Assembly (NCBI GenBank): GCA_946616365.1
Contig: CAMOIX010000031.1
Location: 1-28,569 of the forward strand
DNA: 28,569 nt
Reading direction: 5' to 3'
Source of the DNA: AC2028 sp002373595
GTDB lineage: Bacteria; Bacillota; Clostridia; Lachnospirales; Lachnospiraceae
The translations under genes were made by a program, and so were the position numbers. The notes below the pieces were generated by a model that had not been told where the DNA came from, did no database searches, and saw only the letters and a list, made by a program, of their open reading frames with translations. Within the stretch, counting starts at the first letter, position 1; the number at the start of each line of letters is the position of its first letter. Below are positions 23,480 to 28,569 of this stretch, piece after piece.

Positions 23480-26400
23480 CTAGAAATAGTCAAAGGAATT
23501 GGCATATGTGTTTATCGGTGATATATGTATTTCTTGTTTAGAATCTATGATCATTTCAAACACATTCCAGCAGTATCCTCTTGCCCCTGGTGTTGTTTTA
23601 TACTCATAAAGCGGTGTGCTATCCGCCCCTCTGTATATTTTAACCGTGGCGTTAGAGTTTGACAACGCATCCGTTCCTATAGCCCCGGTGGTTGTATAAT
23701 CATATATATAGAAGTAATACGTTCCTGGGACGAACTTCCTTAAGGTGACAACTTCAGGTCCGTAGGAGTTCCTGTCATCATAGTCCAGATCGGCTATCCA
23801 ATCATCGGTCTTGGGAGATCCGATATCTTTTGTTCCATAATATAGATGGAATCGATCATTTTTTGCTTCGGAGGCGGGCCCGACAAGATGAACATCCAAA
23901 TCTGTCGGAGTAGCACCCCACGTAAGAACAATACGCAGTGCATCGGGTTCAATGATGCCAACTCTGTCGAAGGCATCTGCTATTGCCTGCTGTTGTTCTC
24001 TTGTAAAACCGCATTTCTTTGCAGTAATAATTATGGATTCTCTTGCCTGCAGGAATTTTGAATTAACCGGGATTCCATATAACGAATGGTAGAAAACCCT
24101 TGCCCAGGTATCGTCCGCTATTTCCGATGTACGATCATCAGTCATCATTTTATATGCAGCAAGACTAAAAATTCCACTATATGTATGAATTCCCCCGTTG
24201 TCTTTTCTGTTTTCGTAGCTCCATTTACCACTGAACATATCAGAATAATGAGAAGCACAATTGTATTTATTAGGATTAGATAAATCTCTCTGTGTTTTAC
24301 CAGAATCCTCAGCAAATGACCATTTTTCCTCATTGCTTTTTCCTTCTATTATAGCCCCCATAATGTCTGAATATGATTCGTTTAGTGCGCCGGTCTCGCC
24401 AGAGCGTTCCATCCGCTTTTGAGCGTGGTCAGATTCCGTCGCGACAACAATATAATCTATTACGGCATGTGTATATTCATGCGCGAATACATCTAGACAA
24501 TATGTATTTTTTTTATCTTCTTGAAAAACTATCCACTTTTGGGAATAATCCCAATATGCGCAAAATGGTTCTATTGTATTATAATTATAACATACCGAAA
24601 GTTGCGAGCCTTTTCCGTCATACGAATCTCGATATAGTTTATTTTTATAGTAATCATATACATATTCCGCGTTTGCATGGACAGAGACCGCTTCTTTGTC
24701 TAATCCAGCGGTTTTCTCCGCCGAAACAAGTGCACCGGGCAACTCATAGTATTTAATCCATAAGATGTCTTTTATTTCAGTTGCTTTGTATGTTTTAATT
24801 CCTCTCTTTGTATCCTCAAGAATATACTCCCCATCTTCATAGGTTACATCAATACTTCTTTCTTTTCCAAGAGCATCTTTGGCGACTACAGTAAGATTTC
24901 TGTTGTTTGAAACTATTCTGAATACTTCTCCGGTGTTCGCATCAATATAGACTGAATGATTGATATTAAGACCCAAAGCATCCTCATCGTCTTCGGATTC
25001 CTGATAAACCAGCATGTTTCTCATAGCGACTTCATATACCAAACGAGGCTTGTCGTCTACTGATTCGCAATAGATATAGAAATCAGAATCAACGGTGGTC
25101 AATTGCATAAATTCATCCACGAGCTCATCGTATGTGACGGCATCCTCACCATGAGTTGATATTATCCGAGAGTATGTTCCGTCAAGGAATTCCTGTACAT
25201 CGGCTAACGAAAGAAGATACTCCATAGCTGTAGCTTTTGCCTCGTTTTCACTGACACGAGGGGTGGTATTTGTTCTATTGATCCTTTCGTCATAAGAGTT
25301 TAGAACGGCATAAAGTGAGCCTTCGGAATCGACCATCAAAGTGATCTGACTTCCGAATACGCTGACCCCGTTAACACTTGGACAGTATCTGTAGTAATTG
25401 ATGGTTTCATCGATCATTTGTGCTGACTGCACAAAAATATCGGACGTGCTTGCTGTAAAGCCTTCTCCCCAAAGAGACGAGGATGCATTTAGGAAATTTG
25501 CTGCATCTGCAGTAGATTTAATCTTCTTATCATAGAATGAGCCATATATTGAAGTGATATCGCCGTATTTGGAATAAGTGACATCAACATGTCCCATGGC
25601 TTTAAGGTACTCTATATCACCGAGATCAATGATATCATCAGACAGATTGTCGGTAACCTGTTTCCATCTTGCATATAATACGATATCTGAGTTGACAGGA
25701 GTACTGAAATCATATTCTGTGGTACTGTTTGAACGTAAAAACCAGCCCAGAAATGAATATCCGGGAAGAGAAGGCGATGTCGGCGTTTCGGCGCAGGAGC
25801 CTTTTAAGACATTCTGTTCCTGCGGAGGATTTACGGCATCTTCCGCAAGGCAGTTGAATGTGACTTTATAATATACTTCATCATTATTATCTTCGTTTTC
25901 ATCATGATGGTCTTCTGAATTTCCGGATGTTCCGCCTCCGAAGGAAGCCTGTCTCAGTTCATAATCGGAAGGAGCGTTTTCGTCACCGGTACGCGTTCCG
26001 ACAAATCCGAACTCCAATGATTCGCCGGGGGCTATGGTTGAATTATATTCGAGATTTCCGATTTTAAAGATGTGGTCTTCACACGATATAAGACGGGCAC
26101 TCCAAATGTCCGTAATGTCTATGGAGTAGAAGAATTCAACACACCAACCGTTTATCGTCTCGCTTGAATTGTTGGTAATAATGATCCTTCCAAGGAAACT
26201 GTCATCCCAGCTGCTTTCTTCGCAATACTCTATCGTGCAGTCATCGATACAGCTTTCGGAAAATGAATCAAGCATTTTGCATTCGGACGGGAAGCCTTTG
26301 AAATCACCGTTACAGCTATATCCGAATTCTACGGAGCTTCCGGGAGCGATCCTTGAGTTCCACGAAGGATTCTTTATGTTGTAAGATCTGTGATCGGGAG

Positions 26401-26704
26401 TGGACATCTCTGCACTCCAGACGCCTGTGATCTGATCGATGGGATTAAATTGGATACACCATCCATTGATATCCTCCTCGCCGGTATTTTCTATATTTAC
26501 ATATACACAATAGCCGCCGTCCCATCTGTCGTCGAGACGGAAGGTTACTATCGCTTCGTCAAATTCAAAACTCTTATTTACTGATTCCGAAAAATTATCC
26601 GGAATGTCGGCGGGGGTTCCGGTAGCAAGAACTTTGAAACTTGATGAATCGATCAATATGAGCAGGGCTAAAAGAAATGATAATAAGCATCTTCCGATCC
26701 TCAT
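23480..26704 (-). CDS. Secreted multidomain M4 (thermolysin-type) metallopeptidase with CBM2-like modules
   Basis: 1074 residues. The N-terminal signal peptide (RCLLSFLLALLILIDSSSF) ends near VLA27. Two CBM2-like beta modules follow (about 45-140 and 150-250; INGWCIQFNPIDQITGVWSA and INGWCVEFFYSIDITDIWSA, each with IAPG-S-EFG). After an acidic linker comes an InlB/Flg_new-type repeat (about 278-347; LPGYSFLGWF, then LYARWKQ). A long FTP/PepSY-like propeptide region is next (about 360-620). The M4 catalytic domain carries HEYTH (742-746), zinc ligand Glu776 and Asp780 in GALNESYSDIMG, and His840 in DNGGIHTYSGI, so it should be active. The C-terminal ~130 residues (LTWGATPTDLDVHLVGP) resemble YfaP/DUF2135. 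AGGAGG precedes the ATG. The gene is divergent from the XRE-TPR regulator. Confidence 0.93.
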   Translation of the reverse strand: MRIGRCLLSFLLALLILIDSSSFKVLATGTPADIPDNFSESVNKSFEFDEAIVTFRLDDRWDGGYCVYVNIENTGEEDINGWCIQFNPIDQITGVWSAEMSTPDHRSYNIKNPSWNSRIAPGSSVEFGYSCNGDFKGFPSECKMLDSFSESCIDDCTIEYCEESSWDDSFLGRIIITNNSSETINGWCVEFFYSIDITDIWSARLISCEDHIFKIGNLEYNSTIAPGESLEFGFVGTRTGDENAPSDYELRQASFGGGTSGNSEDHHDENEDNNDEVYYKVTFNCLAEDAVNPPQEQNVLKGSCAETPTSPSLPGYSFLGWFLRSNSTTEYDFSTPVNSDIVLYARWKQVTDNLSDDIIDLGDIEYLKAMGHVDVTYSKYGDITSIYGSFYDKKIKSTADAANFLNASSSLWGEGFTASTSDIFVQSAQMIDETINYYRYCPSVNGVSVFGSQITLMVDSEGSLYAVLNSYDERINRTNTTPRVSENEAKATAMEYLLSLADVQEFLDGTYSRIISTHGEDAVTYDELVDEFMQLTTVDSDFYIYCESVDDKPRLVYEVAMRNMLVYQESEDDEDALGLNINHSVYIDANTGEVFRIVSNNRNLTVVAKDALGKERSIDVTYEDGEYILEDTKRGIKTYKATEIKDILWIKYYELPGALVSAEKTAGLDKEAVSVHANAEYVYDYYKNKLYRDSYDGKGSQLSVCYNYNTIEPFCAYWDYSQKWIVFQEDKKNTYCLDVFAHEYTHAVIDYIVVATESDHAQKRMERSGETGALNESYSDIMGAIIEGKSNEEKWSFAEDSGKTQRDLSNPNKYNCASHYSDMFSGKWSYENRKDNGGIHTYSGIFSLAAYKMMTDDRTSEIADDTWARVFYHSLYGIPVNSKFLQARESIIITAKKCGFTREQQQAIADAFDRVGIIEPDALRIVLTWGATPTDLDVHLVGPASEAKNDRFHLYYGTKDIGSPKTDDWIADLDYDDRNSYGPEVVTLRKFVPGTYYFYIYDYTTTGAIGTDALSNSNATVKIYRGADSTPLYEYKTTPGARGYCWNVFEMIIDSKQEIHISPINTYANSFDYF

Positions 26705-26772
26705 GATTATCCTCCTGTCTGCAATGAAATGAGTGTTAATATACGATCAATGTAATATAATGGAATATGTAT

Positions 26773-26795
26773 GAACATATCGAATCGTGTTAGTT
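26773..26795. promoter_or_regulatory. Candidate operator, copy 1 (protease/regulator intergenic region)
   Basis: A 23-bp sequence (GAACATATCGAATC, then G, then TGTTAGTT) that recurs with one mismatch at 28019-28041. It contains partial dyad symmetry (AACA and TGTT arms around an 8-10 bp centre). It lies 68 bp before the M4 protease start. A possible - strand -10 (TATATT, 26759-26754) follows it, and it abuts the -35 of the + strand regulator promoter. It is therefore placed to control both divergent genes. The likely binder is the adjacent XRE-TPR protein. Confidence 0.65.
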
Positions 26796-26821
26796 GTATT
26801 AAAAATTTATGAATCTATGAT
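26794..26821 (+). promoter_or_regulatory. Possible promoter of the XRE-TPR regulator
   Basis: TTGTAT (26794-26799), a 16-bp spacer and TATGAT (26816-26821) lie just before the regulator start codon at 26848. The -35 overlaps the end of the candidate operator, which would suit autoregulation. Confidence 0.45.
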
Positions 26822-26847
26822 CGAAAAAATGGGAAGGCGCGAGAGTT

Positions 26848-27795
26848 ATGCAGACAACATTCATCGGGGATATTATAAAGAAGAAACGGTTTGAAATGGG
26901 TGTGACTCAGGAGCAATTATGTGAGGGCATTTGTGAGCCGATCACAATATCAAGGCTGGAAAACGGGAAGCAGACTCCGTCAAGAAATATTGTCATCGCC
27001 ATATTGGAGCGGCTGGGACTGCCGGAGGACAGATATTACGGGATCCTGAATCGGCGCGAGATAGAGCTGATGGCTCTGCAGGATGAGATCAATGATTACA
27101 ATGCCAGGCTTGCAGGGATGAGCGAAGCAGAGGTTAGCGACATAAGAAAAGAAGTCTTTGATAAACAGGCTGAATTGGAAAGAATGATAGATGACGGAGA
27201 TCTGTTTTCGCGTCAACTGCTTATTGTGTCCAAGATCATGTGGAGAAATACGGATCATGAGTATTCCTCCGATGAAATGATAGAGAAAACGACAGAAGCG
27301 ATAAGGTTGACCTGTCACGGATTCAAGATAGATTCAATTGGTGAAGGATTGTATTCCAAGTACGAGGCCAAACTGATCAATTACCTGGCTCACCTATATA
27401 AAAAAGCAGGGAAAACGCAGGAGGCGATGCATATTTACGAGCAACTGTTGGAGTATATGGAGGCTCATTCGATAAACGCAAGTTACGCGAGGTCATTTAC
27501 AACTGTGATTTGTCTAAACTATGCGCTTTTGCTTAATAATGCCGGCAACTATTCAGAGGGGTTAAGGATAGCGGATACCGGGAGGCAAATATGCGTTGAG
27601 CACGGATATTATCAAAGCCTGTCGGGACTATTGTCCGCAATGGCAACTGCCAAGTATCATCTGGGAGACAGGGAAGAGAGCGAGTCGCTGTTTATGCAGT
27701 CTCTGTATATCTTCAAGGCGATAGGTGACAGGAGCCATTACGAAAGTACAAGACAGAATATGGAGATGCTTTTGGGGATATCAGTTAATATTTAG
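26848..27795 (+). CDS. XRE-family regulator with TPR domain (RRNPP/Rgg/NprR-like peptide-sensing regulator)
   Basis: A cytoplasmic protein of 315 residues. Residues about 8-60 are a helix-turn-helix of the XRE type (MGVTQEQLCEGICEPITISR, then LENGKQTPSRNIVIAILERLG). The rest is all-helical, with TPR-like repeats (LINYLAHLYKKAGKTQEAMH, LNYALLLNNAGNYSEGLRIA, MATAKYHLGDREESESLFMQ). Both the length and the layout match the RRNPP family, which binds short re-imported peptides through the TPR groove. Its gene is divergent from the protease gene and converges with a 57-codon peptide gene, overlapping its stop by 4 bases. Both of those genes carry the same 23-bp upstream motif. Direct regulation by the peptide is inferred from this arrangement. 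Confidence 0.88.
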   Translation: MQTTFIGDIIKKKRFEMGVTQEQLCEGICEPITISRLENGKQTPSRNIVIAILERLGLPEDRYYGILNRREIELMALQDEINDYNARLAGMSEAEVSDIRKEVFDKQAELERMIDDGDLFSRQLLIVSKIMWRNTDHEYSSDEMIEKTTEAIRLTCHGFKIDSIGEGLYSKYEAKLINYLAHLYKKAGKTQEAMHIYEQLLEYMEAHSINASYARSFTTVICLNYALLLNNAGNYSEGLRIADTGRQICVEHGYYQSLSGLLSAMATAKYHLGDREESESLFMQSLYIFKAIGDRSHYESTRQNMEMLLGISVNI

Positions 27796-27965
27796 AAACC
27801 CCACGGTATACCATCGTCATCAACCTCGTACGTTTGGATCTGAGCAGGGTTATTTGATGAGCTTTCAGGTGTTAGCGATTCTGTATTGGCTGGTTTCGGG
27901 CAAAAGCCAATCAGTGTAAGCAATAATGTAAGTGCAGTAAGCAAATGTTTTTTGAATCTTTTCAT
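27792..27965 (-). CDS. 57-residue secreted peptide precursor, candidate quorum-sensing pheromone
   Basis: This short gene starts at ATG 27965 (- strand) behind a near-perfect AAAGGAGG site spaced 6 bases from the ATG. The N-terminus is basic (MKRFKKH), followed by a hydrophobic core (LLTALTLLLTLIGF) typical of a secretion signal. The remainder is polar (CPKPANTESLTPESSSNN), and the C-terminus reads TYEVDDDGIPWGF. Small size, signal peptide, variable middle and distinct C-terminus are the features of RRNPP pheromone precursors (PapR, NprX, Shp, Qsp), and the gene abuts an XRE-TPR regulator. The active peptide is probably within the last ~8-12 residues. The Cys at 22 does not sit in a good lipobox. 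No homologue is recognised; the role is inference from sequence and context. Confidence 0.75.
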   Translation of the reverse strand: MKRFKKHLLTALTLLLTLIGFCPKPANTESLTPESSSNNPAQIQTYEVDDDGIPWGF

Positions 27966-28018
27966 GTTGAACCTCCTTTAAGGTGTTTTTCTGAATGTTA
28001 CAATGAAGGAGAGCGAAG

Positions 28019-28041
28019 GAACATATCGAATCATGTTAGTT
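28019..28041. promoter_or_regulatory. Candidate operator, copy 2 (upstream of the peptide gene)
   Basis: Identical to 26773-26795 except for one base (A in place of G at position 15 of the motif) and in the same orientation relative to its - strand gene. It lies 53 bp before the peptide start codon. In this copy the dyad arms AACAT and ATGTT are perfect, separated by 8 bp. Flanking sequence is not conserved, which argues for selection on the motif itself. Confidence 0.65.
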
Positions 28042-28072
28042 TATGATTTTACCGGAGGTATATAAAATCATG

Positions 28073-28101
28073 TTGACAAAAGCGCGGCGCATAGGTAGAA
28101 T
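28073..28101 (+). promoter_or_regulatory. Sigma-A promoter of the tRNA-Ser gene
   Basis: A perfect TTGACA (28073-28078), a 17-bp spacer and TAGAAT (28096-28101) precede the tRNA by 52 bp. Confidence 0.85.
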
Positions 28102-28153
28102 ATCTCTTGCGTTGTGAAAAGATCCTATATAGATCGTGATTAATTCGAACTGT

Positions 28154-28241
28154 GGAGAAATACTCAAGAGGCCGAAGAGGCGCCCCTGCTAAGGGTGTAG
28201 GTCGGGCAACCGGCGCGAGGGTTCAAATCCCTCTTTCTCCG
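28154..28241 (+). tRNA. tRNA-Ser, anticodon GCT
   Basis: The acceptor stem pairs GGAGAAA (28154-28160) with TTTCTCC (28234-28240), with discriminator G at 28241. The anticodon loop CTGCTAA carries GCT, which reads AGC/AGU serine codons. A long variable arm (about 28196-28222) marks a class II tRNA. The T arm is GAGGGTTCAAATCCCTC. CCA is not encoded. It has its own promoter and a terminator directly after it. Confidence 0.95.
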
Positions 28242-28244
28242 TAC

Positions 28245-28282
28245 AAAGTAGCGGCGAAATTCATTTTCCCGCTACTTTTATT
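28245..28282 (+). terminator. Terminator after tRNA-Ser
   Basis: AAAGTAGCGG (28245-28254) pairs with CCGCTACTTT (28269-28278) around a 14-base loop and runs into TTTATT. The stem starts 3 bases after the tRNA end. Confidence 0.8.
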
Positions 28283-28291
28283 CCCGGGAAA

Positions 28292-28343
28292 GGAACTCAA
28301 AGCTTCCCAAGAAGCGTTCCAAACCCGCATTTTACAAGGGTTT
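28292..28343 (+). other. Two small hairpins in the tRNA-rRNA intergenic region
   Basis: GGAAC...GTTCC with inner GCTTC-CCAA-GAAGC (28292-28320, a 5-base bulge on one side) is followed directly by AAACCC...GGGTTT (28321-28343). They precede the A/T tracts of the rRNA promoter. No gene is visible in 28242-28548; apart from the terminator, these hairpins, the promoter and the rRNA leader, I see nothing else in it. Confidence 0.4.
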
Positions 28344-28348
28344 GTCGG

Positions 28349-28414
28349 CACTGAAAAATTTTTTTAATTTTTTTAAAAAAATGTGTTGACAAGGTAAAAT
28401 GAAAGTGATATCTT
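28349..28414 (+). promoter_or_regulatory. rRNA operon promoter with A/T-tract upstream element
   Basis: TTGACA (28386-28391), a 17-bp spacer and TATCTT (28409-28414) form the core. Immediately upstream, 28352-28381 is almost pure A and T in phased runs (T7, then T7 and A7), the look of an UP element that recruits the RNA polymerase alpha subunit. The 16S gene begins about 135 bp downstream. Confidence 0.8.
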
Positions 28415-28518
28415 ATTAAAGCTGTCGCGAAAAACGGCAACAAAGAACCAAATGAACTTTGATAATTAAACAGTAACACATCCCTGAAAATTCCAAAGTA
28501 ATTTTCAAGAACAAAAAG

Positions 28519-28534
28519 CCAGATGTAAATCTGG
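28519..28534 (+). ncRNA. Hairpin in the 16S leader
   Basis: CCAGAT-GTAA-ATCTGG forms a 6-bp stem with a tetraloop in the pre-16S leader, 15 bases before the mature 5' end. It may take part in leader folding or processing. Confidence 0.45.
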
Positions 28535-28548
28535 TCAGATCGAACATT

Positions 28549-28569
28549 TTATATGAGAGTTTGATCCTG
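28549..28569 (+). rRNA. rrs: 16S rRNA, 5' end only
   Basis: AGAGTTTGATCCTG at 28556-28569 is the universal start of bacterial 16S rRNA (E. coli positions 8-21), so the mature 5' end is near 28549. The gene continues beyond the window. Confidence 0.93.

Noticed and set aside
27792..27965. Peptide precursor read as a lipoprotein (Cys22 after TLIGF).
   Set aside because: The residue before the Cys is Phe, which does not fit a lipobox; a type I signal or whole-precursor export is more likely.
22452..28041. Accessory island next to a tRNA gene considered as an integrated mobile element.
   Set aside because: No integrase, transposase or repeat of the tRNA 3' end was found in the window, so integration at tRNA-Ser is not supported.
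28070..28117. A 15-codon ORF (MLTKARRIG...) behind GGAGGT, upstream of tRNA-Ser.
   Set aside because: Its start codon overlaps the TTGACA/TAGAAT promoter of the tRNA, so that promoter cannot transcribe it, and no upstream promoter on this strand is visible.
1..28569. CRISPR arrays, insertion sequences, riboswitches.
   Set aside because: No regularly spaced repeats, transposase-like genes or recognisable riboswitch cores were seen on either strand.

Overview
The window looks like a chromosomal segment from a member of the Clostridia, most likely a gut or rumen Lachnospiraceae (Butyrivibrio/Pseudobutyrivibrio-like). That placement is an inference. It rests on the Firmicutes-type tad gene order (cpaF, tadB, tadC, Flp1 pilin, DUF5702, TadE, A24 peptidase, TadE-like, DUF6382-FHA), strong AAAGGAGG-type ribosome binding sites, TTGACA/TATAAT promoters and a moderately AT-rich composition. 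The last bases are the 5' end of a 16S rRNA gene.

Layout. (1) 1-7434, + strand: a tad (tight adherence, type IVb pilus) operon entered in the middle of its ATPase gene and closed by a perfect-palindrome terminator. (2) 7453-8648: a sugar kinase gene (kdgK-like) framed by two copies of an exact 25-bp direct repeat. (3) 8660-12988: a 7TM hybrid histidine kinase with receiver and Hpt domains, followed by an HD-GYP/receiver protein, which together look like a two-gene signalling unit feeding c-di-GMP turnover. (4) 13015-22375, + strand: a promoter followed by closely packed genes for a flavodoxin-SCP2 fusion, a HIT hydrolase, a two-subunit class I fumarase, HflK/HflC, a heterodimeric ABC exporter with one degenerate ATP site, and a diacylglycerol-kinase-family lipid kinase. 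(5) 22452-28041: an accessory island, mostly on the - strand. (6) 28073-28569: tRNA-Ser(GCT), its terminator, a strong rRNA promoter with an A/T-tract upstream element, the rRNA leader and the start of 16S.

The most interesting part is region 5. It reads as a self-contained peptide quorum-sensing system of the RRNPP type (Rgg/Rap/NprR/PlcR/PrgX) that appears to be undescribed here. An XRE-TPR regulator (26848-27795) lies divergent from a very large secreted M4 metallopeptidase (23480-26704, -). Convergent with the regulator, and overlapping its stop codon, is a 57-codon gene (27792-27965, -) with an excellent ribosome binding site; its product has a signal-peptide-like N-terminus and a short polar/aromatic C-terminus ending in GIPWGF, the layout of a secreted pheromone precursor. 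A 23-bp sequence with one mismatch (22/23) occurs upstream of both the protease gene and the peptide gene, in the same orientation and 53-68 bp from each start codon. It is the obvious candidate operator. The logic parallels NprR-NprX control of the M4 protease NprA in Bacillus.

The protease itself is a mosaic: signal peptide, two CBM2-like modules, an InlB/Flg_new-type repeat, a thermolysin propeptide, an M4 catalytic domain and a YfaP/DUF2135-like C-terminal domain. Downstream, a tandem duplication has left two paralogous small membrane protein genes separated by a frameshifted remnant of the protease C-terminus.

A second anomaly is in the tad operon. The TadE-like pseudopilin after the prepilin peptidase has no start codon upstream of its class III signal, but an AAATTTT slippery heptamer sits in the end of the peptidase gene in exactly the phase that would fuse the two proteins by -1 frameshifting.
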